From Bacteroidota bacterium (GTDB lineage Bacteria > Bacteroidota > Bacteroidia > UBA8524): DNA of 64,000 nucleotides. Below the pieces are notes generated by a model, which was given only the letters and a program-made list of their open reading frames with translations, was not told the DNA's origin and searched no databases. The translations under genes were made by a program, and so were the position numbers. Shown here piece after piece: positions 33,409-43,384 of this stretch. Location of the stretch: assembly GCA_006226545.1 (NCBI GenBank), contig SBGR01000064.1, positions 17,468-81,467 on the forward strand, given 5' to 3'. Position 1 is the first letter of the stretch. The number at the start of each line of letters is the position of its first letter.

Positions 33409-35882
33409 ACCACAATTCCCTTATTGCTTTTATTCTCTTGGAACTGTCGACTTCGTTCAGCTAACATGGATTTTATCTTTTGGTGGGATACTCCGTCTTT
33501 CTCCATTTTGACCAAAATACGGCGTACGAAATAGTTTCTCACCTTAGAAACATAGGGTGTTTCAGGACCTAATACCCGACTACCTAAATCTTGTTTTAAC
33601 TGTCCGGCAAGCTGGTGTGCCGCATAATCCAAACCCTCTATTTCCTTGGATTTAATTTGAATTTCAATCAGTTTATAAAATGGAGGATACTTGAACTTAT
33701 CGCGGTCGGCTATTTCACCGGTATAAAACCTCAAATAATCGTGGTGTACCACATCTTGCAAAACCTGGTGCTCCGGCTTATAGGTCTGAATGATTACTTG
33801 TCCGCGTACATCCCGTCTACCGGATCTTCCCGCCACCTGAGTGAGCAATTGAAAAGCACGCTCAAACGACCTGAAATGAGGAAAGTTCAACAATTGGTCT
33901 GCTTGAATTACACCAACCACATGCAGGGCATGAAAGTCTAATCCCTTGCTCAACATTTGCGTTCCAACCATCACATCGATTTCGCCATCTTCAAAGGCAT
34001 GCACCAGTCTGTGTTGCGCATGTTTACCGCGGGTACTGTCTTGGTCAAATCGCTCAATGACCCAATCCGGGTGAAGTAAGGCTAGTTCTTCTTCAATCTT
34101 TTCGGTACCAAAGCCACTCATTTCCAAATGTGTGCTGCCACAGGCTCCGCAAGATTGAACAGGTTTGCGGGTATAGCCGCAGTAGTTGCATCGTAAAAGA
34201 TCGGAAGATTTATAATACGTTAAACTGATATCGCAGCTGATGCATTTCGGACTCCATCCACAACTGGTGCAGGTTATGATGGGCACATAACCTTTACGGT
34301 TCTGGAATAAAATGCTCTGTTTGCCTGCTTCTTTACCGGCTTCCAAGGCCTCCAGTAAGGTTTGAGAAAATGATTGCTTCAGCCGATTGTTCCGTTTGGC
34401 TTCTCCTAAATTTACTAATTCAATATAAGGTAGGCTAGAGTCTCCGTAGCGTTTGGTTAAGCTCACCAATCCAAATTTTCCCGATTTCGCATTGTAAAAT
34501 GTTTCAATGGAAGGGGTGGCTGAACCCAGTAGAACTTTGGCTTGAAACAAAGAAGCAAGGTAAATGGCAGCATCTCGCCCTTGGTAGCGAGGCGCTGGAT
34601 CGTATTGCTTGAAGGAAGGATCATGTTCTTCGTCTACCACCACCAAGGATAAATTTCGGTAGGGCAAGAATATGCTGGAGCGAGCCCCAATGATAACGCA
34701 AGGTTGACCACTACTTACTTTTTGATACACTTCCACGCGCTCATGCTCGTTGAAGCGGGAGTGACTGGTATACACAGCTTCACCAAAGTAAGAGCGAAGT
34801 TTCGCTAGGAGCTGAACGGTTAAGGCAATTTCAGGTAAGAGATACAAAACCTGTTTGCCGGCTTCCAAGGCTTCTTGGATATAATGGAAGTAAATAAACG
34901 ACTTACCACTGCCGGTGATCCCGTGAAGCAGTACCACGTCTTTTTCTTCCCATGCCGAGTCTATTTGTTGAACTGCTTCCTGCTGACTGGCATCAAGAGA
35001 AAGGCTTTTATCAGCTTCTTCTCCTTGGTCTAGGCGGTCAATTCTAAAGTAAACTTCCTCAAGTATGTTTTTAGTAATCAACGCTTTGAGCGCGACAGGG
35101 CTTAATGATTCAGTTTTTTGAAGTTTGAGCCGGTCAACCCAGTTTTTCAAACCATCTTCAGCCAGAAGCTTCATAAGCACATCAACTTGTTTGGGCGCTT
35201 TTCTTTCTAGCTCATTTAAGAGTTCTCCCAGTTTTGCTTCATCCTGGTAGCTTGCGTGAATGCGGATATAGGCCTTTAGCTTGGGTTTATAGCGCTCTTT
35301 GATGTCTTCAGTGGTGAAGACTAGTCCTTTTTGATAAAGGCTCTTAATGAGCGGGAAAACTTGTTTTAAGCCGCTAATGGATTGTACCTCATCAATACTC
35401 AGTTCTCCTTTTTGTTGCAGGTATTCCAGTACAAGCAGCTCCTGGTCGCTTAGTTTGGCCGACTGTACGTCGCCTTCTTCATTGCGAATGATGCGTGTTT
35501 CACTAGCAAGCTTAAGCCCGGAAGGTAGGGCTGCCGACATTACATCGCCTAAATTGCAGAGGTAGTAGGCAGCCATCCATTTCCAAAATTTGAGGTGATG
35601 TTCTTCTAGAATGGGTGTTTCATCGAGCAGGGAGTGCAGGTACCGTGCTTCATACTCGGCAGGTGGCTTTGGGCTTAGCGAAAGGAGCATTCCGGCGTAG
35701 AACTTTTTCTTACCGAAGGGAACAACTACGCGCATGCCTGGGTTTACTAGTTCATTCCATTCGTATGGAACTCGGTAAGTAAAGGTTTTCGCTAGGGAAA
35801 AAGGAAGAATAACTTCGGCAAACAGGGTGTCTGAGCCTGATGGCACATCAATTTCCTGTTCTTCTTCCTCAAATAAATACAT
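33384..35882 (-). CDS. priA: Primosomal replication helicase PriA
   Basis: An 832-residue 3'-5' DNA helicase that restarts stalled forks. The N-terminal DNA-binding domain comes first (AEVILPFSLAKTFTY). Walker A is GITGSGKSF, Walker B VVVDEEHD, then the zinc-binding region with paired CxxC (CTSCGWSPKC, CNYCG, CGACGS) and the helicase motifs GTQMLSKGLDFH and QVAGRSGR. I start at 35882 (MYLFEEEE) and not at the upstream in-frame ATG at 35918, because a promoter TTG-N20-TAAATTTG ends 5 nt before it and would lie inside the longer frame. Confidence 0.93.
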   Translation of the reverse strand: MYLFEEEEQEIDVPSGSDTLFAEVILPFSLAKTFTYRVPYEWNELVNPGMRVVVPFGKKKFYAGMLLSLSPKPPAEYEARYLHSLLDETPILEEHHLKFWKWMAAYYLCNLGDVMSAALPSGLKLASETRIIRNEEGDVQSAKLSDQELLVLEYLQQKGELSIDEVQSISGLKQVFPLIKSLYQKGLVFTTEDIKERYKPKLKAYIRIHASYQDEAKLGELLNELERKAPKQVDVLMKLLAEDGLKNWVDRLKLQKTESLSPVALKALITKNILEEVYFRIDRLDQGEEADKSLSLDASQQEAVQQIDSAWEEKDVVLLHGITGSGKSFIYFHYIQEALEAGKQVLYLLPEIALTVQLLAKLRSYFGEAVYTSHSRFNEHERVEVYQKVSSGQPCVIIGARSSIFLPYRNLSLVVVDEEHDPSFKQYDPAPRYQGRDAAIYLASLFQAKVLLGSATPSIETFYNAKSGKFGLVSLTKRYGDSSLPYIELVNLGEAKRNNRLKQSFSQTLLEALEAGKEAGKQSILFQNRKGYVPIITCTSCGWSPKCISCDISLTYYKSSDLLRCNYCGYTRKPVQSCGACGSTHLEMSGFGTEKIEEELALLHPDWVIERFDQDSTRGKHAQHRLVHAFEDGEIDVMVGTQMLSKGLDFHALHVVGVIQADQLLNFPHFRSFERAFQLLTQVAGRSGRRDVRGQVIIQTYKPEHQVLQDVVHHDYLRFYTGEIADRDKFKYPPFYKLIEIQIKSKEIEGLDYAAHQLAGQLKQDLGSRVLGPETPYVSKVRNYFVRRILVKMEKDGVSHQKIKSMLAERSRQFQENKSNKGIVVQFDVDPA

Positions 35883-35887
35883 GAGGT

Positions 35888-35918
35888 CAAATTTAAGTGG
35901 CAGCCTCGGGGCTTCCAA
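35888..35918 (-). promoter_or_regulatory. Promoter of priA
   Basis: Minus strand: TTG (35918-35916), 20 nt, TAAATTTG (35895-35888), then 5 nt to the ATG. It matches the consensus and decides the priA start. Confidence 0.7.
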
Positions 35919-35960
35919 GTGTTTAGGACTTAGTCTGGAATTTTTTACTTGAATATTGAA

Positions 35961-36461
35961 TTAACTCTTGGCCTGTTTCTTAGGGTATTCAAAGAGTATG
36001 AGTTTGCCCTTGTCGGCTTCTACCTGTTTCCAGCTTTTTACATTAAAGTCAATGCGAACCAACCCGCAGGTAGGAAGATTGTCTATGGGTGTTCCGGTCA
36101 GCGTGTCGATTAAATGCGTAAACCCGGGGTTATGTCCCACCAACATAATGGAATTGTGTTGATCTAGTTCTTCTTGAATCACGCGAATGAGCTCTAGCAC
36201 ATTAGCGCCATACAAACGCATGTCAATTTTGATACTTTTTTCGCTGTATCCGAGCAGTGGAGCGATGGTTTGAATGGTTTTAAAGGCTCGTTTTGCCGGG
36301 CTGCTGATAATGAAATCTGGTAGAACTTCTAATTTCTGGAATCGCTTACCCATCACGGGTGCATCGTCTTTACCTCGCTTATTCAGTGGACGGTCAATAT
36401 CGGAAAGTTTGGCGTCTTTCCAGCTTGATTTGGCGTGTCTGAGCAGGTATAAGGTTTTCAC
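35961..36461 (-). CDS. SixA-like histidine phosphatase
   Basis: A 166-residue member of the histidine phosphatase (RHG) superfamily. LYLLRHAKSSWKD (residues 4-16) carries the catalytic RHA motif, RPLNKRGKDDA the second Arg and VGHNPGFTHLID the second catalytic His. It is near the size of SixA, which removes phosphate from phosphohistidine proteins such as NPr/HPt domains. The start is a GTG that overlaps the DUF423 stop (GTGA), with an AAGGAGGA ribosome-binding site supplied by that gene's last codons, an unusually strong Shine-Dalgarno for this genome. Confidence 0.88.
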   Translation of the reverse strand: MKTLYLLRHAKSSWKDAKLSDIDRPLNKRGKDDAPVMGKRFQKLEVLPDFIISSPAKRAFKTIQTIAPLLGYSEKSIKIDMRLYGANVLELIRVIQEELDQHNSIMLVGHNPGFTHLIDTLTGTPIDNLPTCGLVRIDFNVKSWKQVEADKGKLILFEYPKKQAKS

Positions 36462-36880
36462 GACTCCTCCTTTTTACTGTAGTGCCCCTTTTTGTGTGAA
36501 CTAAAGGCGAAAAACAACCAGCCAAGTATGAATCCTACGCCACCAAGAGGTGTAATCATCCCTAACCAGGTAATGCGTTCGCCAAACAGCGTTTCGCTAA
36601 TGGAGAGTAAATAAAGGGAACCCGAAAAGAGGGCAATACCCACCAAAAAGAGAATGCTGGTAACCTTCACGTGCTTTCGGTGCATCGATTTCGCTAAGGC
36701 GGCAAGCAAGAGAAGTGCTATACCGTGAATGAAATGATAGAAATTAGCCGTTTTAAAAACCTCCATGTCTTCAGGAGCAAGGTGAGGTTTTAGTCCGTGG
36801 GCACCAAATGCGCCTAATCCAACAGCCAAAGCTAGAATCAGTGCGGAAATCTTGCGTAATTGTTCAGTTTGATGAGGCAT
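36458..36880 (-). CDS. DUF423 family membrane protein
   Basis: A 140-residue protein with four membrane helices (SALILALAVGLGAFGAHGLK, GIALLLLAALA, ILFLVGIALFSGSLYLLS, PLGGVGFILGWLFFAF). Family function unknown; the GAFGAHGLK motif is characteristic. I start at 36880 (MPHQTEQ): a longer frame would include the nrdA terminator hairpin, and TATATTTG lies 10 nt upstream of this ATG. It is followed directly by the SixA-like gene in an overlap. Confidence 0.9.
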   Translation of the reverse strand: MPHQTEQLRKISALILALAVGLGAFGAHGLKPHLAPEDMEVFKTANFYHFIHGIALLLLAALAKSMHRKHVKVTSILFLVGIALFSGSLYLLSISETLFGERITWLGMITPLGGVGFILGWLFFAFSSHKKGHYSKKEES

Positions 36881-36923
36881 CTGAGTATAACAAATATAAG
36901 TTTTAACAGGTTTTGAAAAGCAT

Positions 36924-36961
36924 AAAAAAATCCTGCCCCAGTTGAGCAGGGCAGGATTTTT
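36924..36961 (-). terminator. Intrinsic terminator of nrdA
   Basis: Stem AAAATCCTGCCC/GGGCAGGATTTT with a 10-nt loop, flanked by an A-run on one side and Ts on the other. It lies 17 nt after the nrdA stop. Confidence 0.92.
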
Positions 36962-36978
36962 AAGCAAATCTGAAAAGT

Positions 36979-39387
36979 TTATGAACCACAGGCTTCACAT
37001 GCATCTGGATTGTCTAGAGAGCAAGCCAACTGTGCTGCAGCTTCTGCTTCAGCGTATTTTCTAGCTTCTTCTGATTCAAATGCTGCATTTTCGGCAGTGG
37101 TAACATCCATTGGCTTCTTAAGTGCATCTTTTTGCACGGTAAACTGGATAGCGTCTGCGGCGGCTTTACTACGGAGGTAGTACATACCGGTTTTAAGACC
37201 CTTTTTCCAAGCGTAGAAGTGCATGGAGGTGATTTTAGCGTAGTTCGGGTTCTCAATGAACAAGTTCAAAGATTGAGACTGATCGATGAATGCGCCGCGG
37301 TCTGCAGCCATGTCGATGATGGTTCTTTGAGAGATTTCCCATACTGTTTTATAGAGGTCGCGGATATCCTGAGGAATACCTTCAATCTCTTGAATGGATC
37401 CTTTGTGGAAGATAATCTGCTGCTTCATTTCGTCGTTCCACAATCCACGCTCAACCAAGTCGTTCAAGAGGTGTTTGTTTACAATAACGAACTCACCTGA
37501 AAGTACGCGGCGGGTGTAGATATTGGAGGTATAAGGCTCAAAGCACTCGTTATTACCTAAGATTTGCGCTGTAGAAGCGGTTGGCATAGGAGCGAGGAGC
37601 AATGAGTTTCTAACGCCAATTTCTTGTACGTCTTTGCGGAGTGAATCCCAATCCCAGCGGCTGCTAGGGGTTACATTCCACATATCGAACTGGAAGATAC
37701 CTTCAGAGATTGGTGAACCTGGGTAGGTTTCGTAAGGACCTACTTCTTTAGCGATATCGCGGGAAGCGCAAAGGGCTGCGTAGTAGATAGTTTCGAAGAT
37801 CTCAGAGTTCATGCGAGCTGCATCAGCTGAGTCGTAAGGCATACGCATCATGATAAATGCATCAGCTAAGCCTTGAACGCCCAAACCGATTGGTCTGTGA
37901 CGCATATTGGACTTACGTGCTTCTTCTACCGGATAGTAGTTGCCGTCGATGATTTTATTCAAGTTAACGGTAGCGGTATAGGTTACATCGTAAAGTAATT
38001 TGAAATCAAATTCACCATCTTTCACAAATTTAGGAAGCGCGATAGAAGCCAAGTTACATACAGCTACCTCATCAGGAGCAGTATACTCGATGATTTCAGT
38101 ACACAAGTTGGAAGAGCGGATGGTACCCAAATTCTTCTGGTTGCTCTTGCCGTTTGCTGCGTCTTTGTACAGCATGTAAGGTGTTCCTGTTTCGATTTGT
38201 GACTCTACGATCTGAGCCCACAATTCACGAGCTTTAATGGTTCTGCGCGCTCTACCGTCTTGCTCGTAGCTGGTGAAAAGTTCTTCGAATACTTCGCCGT
38301 GGCTGTCAGCCAAACCTGGAGCTTCGTTCGGGCAGAACAAAGGCCAGTCGCCATCTTCTTCAACACGTTTCATGAAGATATCCGGAATCCACATGGCGTA
38401 GAATAAATCACGTGCACGCATCTCTTCTTTACCGTGGTTCTTTTTCAAATCCAAGAATTCAAAGATATCGGAGTGCCATGGCTCGAGGTAGATAGCGAAG
38501 GAACCTTTACGTTTTCCACCACCTTGGTCTACGTAGCGAGCAGTATCGTTGAATACACGAAGCATTGGAACGATACCATTGGATTGACCGTTAGTACCAC
38601 GGATATAAGAACCGGTAGCGCGGATATTGTGGATAGACAAACCGATACCACCTGCAGTCTGTGAAATTTTAGCACATTGACGCAGGGTATCGTAGATGCC
38701 ATCAATACTGTCGTTCTTCATGGTTAACAAGAAGCAGCTCGACATTTGAGGTTTTGGAGTACCTGCGTTAAAGAGGGTTGGAGTAGCATGGGTAAACCAG
38801 CCTTCCGACATCAAATTATAGGTTTCAATTGCGCTTTCGATATCGTTTTTGTGGATACCGATAGCCACACGCATGTACATGTGTTGCGGACGCTCAGCTA
38901 CTTGTCCGTTTAAGCGGAGTAAATAGCTTCTTTCCAAGGTTTTGAAACCGAAATAGTCAAAGTTATAGTCGCGGTCGTAGATGATATTGCTATCCAAGAA
39001 CTCTGCGTTTTGAAGAATTACTTCATACACATCGTCTGCAATCAAAGGCGCTTTTTCACCTGTTTTTGGGTTTACATAGTTGAAGAGCCTGTCCATGGTA
39101 ACAGAAAATGATTTTTCTGTGTTTTTGTGCAGGTTACTTACAGCGATGCGGGATGCCAATTGAGCGTAATCCGGGTGGGCAGGAGTGAGCGATGCGGCTG
39201 TCTCAGCTGCTAGGTTATCCAGCTGGGTAGTGCTTACACCGTCAAAGATGCCTTCGATTACTTTTTTAGCAACACGAACCGGATCAACAAAGTTCTGATC
39301 CAATCCATAACTCAATTTATTTATACGGGCGGTGACTTTATCAAACATCACCGGCTCCTTGCGACCGTCTCTTTTAATTACATGCAT
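36979..39387 (-). CDS. nrdA: Class Ia ribonucleotide reductase, alpha subunit
   Basis: An 802-residue large subunit that reduces ribonucleoside diphosphates to deoxy forms. An N-terminal ATP-cone ([16 protein letters not shown]) gives allosteric activity control. The catalytic domain shows [18 protein letters not shown] with the redox Cys, SNLCTEI with the thiyl Cys, the NxCxE-type [14 protein letters not shown] region and [10 protein letters not shown]. The end DACEACGS carries the swinging-arm CxxC used for re-reduction by thioredoxin. nrdB lies just upstream (54 nt), so both are in one transcript with nrdB first. Confidence 0.96.
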   Translation of the reverse strand: MHVIKRDGRKEPVMFDKVTARINKLSYGLDQNFVDPVRVAKKVIEGIFDGVSTTQLDNLAAETAASLTPAHPDYAQLASRIAVSNLHKNTEKSFSVTMDRLFNYVNPKTGEKAPLIADDVYEVILQNAEFLDSNIIYDRDYNFDYFGFKTLERSYLLRLNGQVAERPQHMYMRVAIGIHKNDIESAIETYNLMSEGWFTHATPTLFNAGTPKPQMSSCFLLTMKNDSIDGIYDTLRQCAKISQTAGGIGLSIHNIRATGSYIRGTNGQSNGIVPMLRVFNDTARYVDQGGGKRKGSFAIYLEPWHSDIFEFLDLKKNHGKEEMRARDLFYAMWIPDIFMKRVEEDGDWPLFCPNEAPGLADSHGEVFEELFTSYEQDGRARRTIKARELWAQIVESQIETGTPYMLYKDAANGKSNQKNLGTIRSSNLCTEIIEYTAPDEVAVCNLASIALPKFVKDGEFDFKLLYDVTYTATVNLNKIIDGNYYPVEEARKSNMRHRPIGLGVQGLADAFIMMRMPYDSADAARMNSEIFETIYYAALCASRDIAKEVGPYETYPGSPISEGIFQFDMWNVTPSSRWDWDSLRKDVQEIGVRNSLLLAPMPTASTAQILGNNECFEPYTSNIYTRRVLSGEFVIVNKHLLNDLVERGLWNDEMKQQIIFHKGSIQEIEGIPQDIRDLYKTVWEISQRTIIDMAADRGAFIDQSQSLNLFIENPNYAKITSMHFYAWKKGLKTGMYYLRSKAAADAIQFTVQKDALKKPMDVTTAENAAFESEEARKYAEAEAAAQLACSLDNPDACEACGS

Positions 39388-39441
39388 GATGGTTTTCTGT
39401 TTATATGTTTTTGTACTGGGGTAATAGGTTAATTCTAGGGA

Positions 39442-40434
39442 TTAAAAGTCAGCGTCTAAGCTGAAGTTGTTGTTTTCAGGGTTCTTGTTCATTACCCCGG
39501 CTTTTTGGTAATCTCCAACACGTTTTTCAAAGAAGTTGGTTTTACCCTGAAGGCTAATCATCTCCATGAAAGGGAATGGGTTGGAACTATTGTATACTTT
39601 AGCACAGCCCAATTCGCCGAGGAGACGGTCTGCCACAAACTCGATATACTGGCTCATCAAGTCGGCATTCATTCCAATCAAACGCACTGGCAAGGCATCG
39701 GTAACAAACTCTTTTTCGATACGTACTGCATCTGTAATGATTTCAGTAACGCGTTCTTTTGGAAGCTTGTTTACGAGGTGTTTGGTATACAAGTGACACG
39801 CAAAATCGCAATGCAATCCTTCGTCGCGGCTAATCAACTCATTGGAGAAGGTAAGGCCCGGCATAAGGCCTCTGTTTTTCAGCCAGAAGATGGAGCAGAA
39901 ACTACCGGAGAAGAAGATGCCTTCCACCGCAGCGAAGGCAACAAGTCGTTCTGCAAAAGATGCATTTTCAATCCAGCGCAAAGCCCATTCTGCTTTCTTA
40001 CTAACGCATTCCAATGAATCGATAGCGTGGAAGAGACCGTCTTTTTCAACCGGATCTTTGATATAGGTGTCAATCAACAATGAGTAAGTCTCACTGTGGA
40101 TGTTTTCCATGGCAATCTGAAAACCGTAAAAGAATTTCGCTTCTGGATACTGAACTTCGGCTACAAAGTTTTCTGCGAGGTTTTCGTTTACAATACCGTC
40201 ACTTGCTGCAAAAAAGGCAAGAACGTGTTTAATGAAGTGACGCTCATCGTCATTCAGTTTGTTCTTCCAATGATCCAGGTCAGTTTGCAAATCAAGTTCT
40301 TCGGCCGTCCAAAAACTAGCCTCAGCCTTCTTGTAAAAATCCCAAATGTCTGAATGCTTAATAGGAAAGATCACAAAGCGGTCTTTGTTCTCTTTTAAAA
40401 TTGGTTCGTTAGTCATGGTAGCCGTTTCATTCAT
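39442..40434 (-). CDS. nrdB: Class Ia ribonucleotide reductase, beta subunit
   Basis: A 330-residue small subunit that houses the diiron-tyrosyl radical cofactor. Metal ligands are visible as [26 protein letters not shown], the [13 protein letters not shown] helix with the E..H pair and [10 protein letters not shown] with a further E..H pair. The radical Tyr lies in the HSETYS helix region. The end NNFSLDADF is the peptide that docks on NrdA. Start at 40434 or, in frame, [10 protein letters not shown] at 40416. The upstream 500 bases hold no clear consensus promoter. Confidence 0.95.
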   Translation of the reverse strand: MNETATMTNEPILKENKDRFVIFPIKHSDIWDFYKKAEASFWTAEELDLQTDLDHWKNKLNDDERHFIKHVLAFFAASDGIVNENLAENFVAEVQYPEAKFFYGFQIAMENIHSETYSLLIDTYIKDPVEKDGLFHAIDSLECVSKKAEWALRWIENASFAERLVAFAAVEGIFFSGSFCSIFWLKNRGLMPGLTFSNELISRDEGLHCDFACHLYTKHLVNKLPKERVTEIITDAVRIEKEFVTDALPVRLIGMNADLMSQYIEFVADRLLGELGCAKVYNSSNPFPFMEMISLQGKTNFFEKRVGDYQKAGVMNKNPENNNFSLDADF

Positions 40435-40926
40435 GGTGTATCCCGTTTTAAATTATGCGTAATCTTCTTTTGTGGATCGATGTATTTGGGTCAAATCGGT
40501 AACAACAAATTTTCCCTTTTCTTCCGACAGAATTCAACGTGTAGTTGTTCACATTTGTTGATACATACTATAGGTTTCTAACTTTTCAACACGGCCTAGT
40601 CAGCACTATCAAGAGGCCTTTACCGCTGGGCTCAAATTATCTACATTGGGTGTTGGATAATAATTTCTTAATCTTCCAGAAAAATCTTAAGTACAACTTA
40701 AACCCCAGTAATAACAGGGTTTTCGACACTATTAATGACTGTGCCGTTTTTAGTTCAATTGAAATGTAGGGAGAAGGCGTCGATTTGATTGAAAATGCTT
40801 GATTCTGACCTATATTCAGACTGACTTTCTAGTCATACAATCTTGGCTAAATACCGTAAAAACTGAGCATGATGCGGACACTACCCAGATTCGAATTTTC
40901 AATCTGAAAAAATTGTAGAAATACAC
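40435..40926. other. Long non-coding interval upstream of nrdB
   Basis: About 490 bases without a gene I can support. A 74-residue frame at 40545-40769 has no ribosome-binding site, no promoter element and an unconvincing composition. Weak AAACCC/GGGTTT pairing at 40700-40722 is the only hairpin noticed. No clear NrdR box or cobalamin riboswitch was found by eye. The region most likely holds regulation of nrdBA. Confidence 0.5.
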
Positions 40927-40960
40927 AAAAAAAGTCGCTCCCGTGAGGAGAGCGACTTTC
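40927..40960 (-). terminator. Intrinsic terminator of the thioredoxin-like gene
   Basis: Stem AAAGTCGCTC/GAGCGACTTT with an inner CC/GG pair, T-run on the minus strand. It lies 19 nt after the stop of the 489-residue protein. Confidence 0.92.
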
Positions 40961-40978
40961 AAAATGTGTTGGTAACGA

Positions 40979-42448
40979 TTATGGCGTATGGTGATCGTCT
41001 TTATCGTTTGGGTCTGCCGGTTTAGCCGGAAGCTTCAATTCGTTTCTGAGGATATCATCCAATTGAGCTCCACCCATTTTCTTGGCTACAATCTTTTTGT
41101 TTTCATCCAAGAGGTAAATGATAGGGGTGCTGTTGATATCGTAGATATAGCGGAAGTTGGTCAAATGGTAAGGATCAATCACGTTAATCCAATCCAACTT
41201 ATTGTCGTTGATAAACTTCTTCCATTTCTCAATATCGCCTTCCACGTTAACAGCGTATACTTCAACACCGTACTGCTTTAACTCATCGTAAGTCTTTTTG
41301 ATTTTAGGTAATTCCTTCCGGCAGTGACTGCAATCCGGATCCCAGAATACTAAGACGGTATACTTCGCTTTTACCTTGTGTAATTCTCTCGCGGTATTGG
41401 AGGTATCACGCATTACTAAGTTAGGGGTAACCTTTCCACACAAGAGTTTGCTCAATACTTTTTCGCGGTCTTTGATACGCGACATGCTCGTGGAATCAAC
41501 CCAGTATGCTTCAGGCCAGTTATAATATGTCTTCCACATGTAAACCGGAACAGCATCCATACACATGTATTGGCTGCGTTCGTAATCCATGGTTACCCAC
41601 CAAACCACATAATGGAACATCTCTGGAAGATGGCGCACTTTCGCTATTAATACATCCGCTGTTGCAGTAATACTATCCGGAATCTGAAGCGTTAGGTCTT
41701 TGATGTATCGCTCCACTTTCTTGTAAAAAATAGGGGTGCGTAAAAGGCAATCTTCGGTAAAGTCGACATTATCCCAGAAATGGGTTTTATAGTAACGGAA
41801 TGCAAAAAGTGAATCGGTGGTTCCGTCAGGGTTTTTAGGTGCTTCTGGTACATCAACATCTTTGATCATACGAAAAACACGGGTGGTAAGAGAAGTAGGG
41901 TATTTCTCCATGAAATCGAGACGGTAATCGTTGATTTCAGTTTGGAGTTTTTCAATAATACCGCGGTAAATGGCAACAGAATCAGGATTGGTTTTACCCA
42001 CTCTTTTTAAGCCTTCTTGAGCATGGTAAATATTCATTCCACGCTCTCCAATGAACTTCTGGTACTCGTAGAAATGTTTGTTTTCTTCAGAACCGGTAAC
42101 TTTCATGAAATCCGTTGCATTCACGCTATCGGTTTCCATGGAGAAGTACTGTTCTTGGGTATTGACCATAAACTCGAAGAGTTTGGTGTTTTTTTCTTCG
42201 TTCACCGCGCTGTAGATACCGCAGGGTAGTGGTTCAGTTTGAGAAGAGAATACAAAAAAGCCTTTCTTGTCTTTGGTTACAGCCGAATCTTTCACCATTT
42301 CTTTGTCGGCATAGTAGTTCACCAAATACATTTTAGAACCGCTGTATCCCTTTATTTTAATCTTAATTTCAAAACCGGTCTTCATTTGCTGCGCCTGCAC
42401 CGACAGGGCAGAGACCATGAATAATACAATTGGTAAAATCCTCTTCAT
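40979..42448 (-). CDS. Secreted thioredoxin-like protein with DUF4369/DUF5106 N-terminus
   Basis: A 489-residue periplasmic protein, signal peptide ending SVQAQ (about residue 20). The N-terminal ~110 residues resemble DUF4369 (FEIKIKIKGYSGSKMYLVNY), the middle is the helical DUF5106-like part, and residues about 345-480 are a thioredoxin/TlpA domain with FWDPDCSHCRKELP as the CxxC site and NSTPIIYLLD as the cis-Pro loop. It is probably an envelope thiol reductase. Start at 42448 (MKRILPIV): TATTTTTG ends 6 nt upstream, while the longer frame from 42457 would overlap that element. The C-terminus is rich in Asp and His. Confidence 0.85.
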   Translation of the reverse strand: MKRILPIVLFMVSALSVQAQQMKTGFEIKIKIKGYSGSKMYLVNYYADKEMVKDSAVTKDKKGFFVFSSQTEPLPCGIYSAVNEEKNTKLFEFMVNTQEQYFSMETDSVNATDFMKVTGSEENKHFYEYQKFIGERGMNIYHAQEGLKRVGKTNPDSVAIYRGIIEKLQTEINDYRLDFMEKYPTSLTTRVFRMIKDVDVPEAPKNPDGTTDSLFAFRYYKTHFWDNVDFTEDCLLRTPIFYKKVERYIKDLTLQIPDSITATADVLIAKVRHLPEMFHYVVWWVTMDYERSQYMCMDAVPVYMWKTYYNWPEAYWVDSTSMSRIKDREKVLSKLLCGKVTPNLVMRDTSNTARELHKVKAKYTVLVFWDPDCSHCRKELPKIKKTYDELKQYGVEVYAVNVEGDIEKWKKFINDNKLDWINVIDPYHLTNFRYIYDINSTPIIYLLDENKKIVAKKMGGAQLDDILRNELKLPAKPADPNDKDDHHTP

Positions 42449-42454
42449 AAGCGT

Positions 42455-42485
42455 CAAAAATAGGGTTATTGCCCATTCAGCTCAA
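42455..42485 (-). promoter_or_regulatory. Promoter of the secreted thioredoxin-like gene
   Basis: Minus strand: TTG (42485-42483), 20 nt, TATTTTTG (42462-42455), then 6 nt to the ATG at 42448. Confidence 0.7.
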
Positions 42486-42533
42486 GAATTAAGCCATCTT
42501 AAAACCATTTTTTCGATGCAATGTTTAGTCTGC

Positions 42534-43001
42534 ATGGCAACCTATATACTTCGTCGCACGCAAGAATTACCTATTGGCTTAACGGAAGCGTGGGATTTTT
42601 TCTCATCGCCTTTAAACCTAGAAAAGATCACACCTCGTTACATGCAGTTCAAGGTTCTTAATGGACCTATTGAAAAAATGTATGCCGGACAACTCATTGC
42701 CTATACGGTAAAGCCTGTGCTGGGAATTCCGTTGAACTGGCTTACCGAAATTACCCATGTGGAAGAAGGGAAGTTTTTTGTAGATGAACAACGATTTGGC
42801 CCTTATAAATTGTGGCACCACCAGCACCATTTTGAAGTGAAAAAGGATGGGGTCGTCATGACAGACACAGTACATTATAAACTGCCTTTTGGGGTTTTAG
42901 GAAAACTTGCACACTGGCTTTTTGTGCGGAAGCAATTGGAAGGAATCTTTGATTACCGTTTCAGAACCTTGGAAGAGTTATTTAAGCTAAAAACTGACTA
43001 G
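42534..43001 (+). CDS. SRPBCC (START-like) family protein
   Basis: A 155-residue protein of the SRPBCC superfamily. YILRRTQELPIGLTEAWDFF at the start, then FKVLNGPIEKMYAGQLIAYT and HQHHFEVKKDG show the helix-grip fold. Members bind hydrophobic ligands or act as cyclases; this subgroup is a widespread Bacteroidota protein of unknown ligand. I choose ATG 42534; an earlier in-frame ATG at 42516 and longer extensions run back into the divergent gene's promoter. Not membrane-bound. Confidence 0.82.
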   Translation: MATYILRRTQELPIGLTEAWDFFSSPLNLEKITPRYMQFKVLNGPIEKMYAGQLIAYTVKPVLGIPLNWLTEITHVEEGKFFVDEQRFGPYKLWHHQHHFEVKKDGVVMTDTVHYKLPFGVLGKLAHWLFVRKQLEGIFDYRFRTLEELFKLKTD

Positions 43002-43045
43002 CTGACAGTATTTTGGAACGGCACATCAGTTGACAGAAAGCGTGT

Positions 43046-43333
43046 ATGGCAAATTATTCAGATATCGTTCAATCGCATTCAAAGGTATTGGTCGACTTCA
43101 CCGCATCCTGGTGCGGACCCTGCAAAGTTTTATCGCCCATCTTGGAAGAAGTGAAAAAGGAATTAGGTGATGACTTGAAAATCGTGAAGGTAGATGTCGA
43201 TAAAAATCCACAGCTTGCTCAGAGTCAGCAAATTCAAGGTGTGCCAACATTGATATTGTACGAAAACGGTAAACAGAGCTGGCGTCAAAGTGGGGTAGTT
43301 CCCAAACACGAATTGCTTAAAATCCTTCGCTAG
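43046..43333 (+). CDS. Thioredoxin
   Basis: A 95-residue thioredoxin, slightly short for the family. The active site is FTASWCGPCKVL (about residue 18-29), the buried Asp is in VLVDF, and the cis-Pro loop is QGVPTLILYENG. It reduces disulfides in cytoplasmic proteins, including the class I ribonucleotide reductase encoded 3-4 kb away. It lies 45 nt after the SRPBCC gene. Confidence 0.93.
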   Translation: MANYSDIVQSHSKVLVDFTASWCGPCKVLSPILEEVKKELGDDLKIVKVDVDKNPQLAQSQQIQGVPTLILYENGKQSWRQSGVVPKHELLKILR

Positions 43334-43384
43334 ATCAGGTTAAAAGGGCAATTCTTCTATCTTTGAATCCTTAATCTGATATCT

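Noticed and set aside
40545..40769. 74-residue frame in the nrdB upstream interval
   Set aside because: No promoter or ribosome-binding site, odd composition and no recognisable motif; likely chance.
42417..42533. Longer N-terminus for the SRPBCC protein
   Set aside because: The extension runs antisense to the neighbouring gene's start and promoter; homologues begin near MATYILRR.
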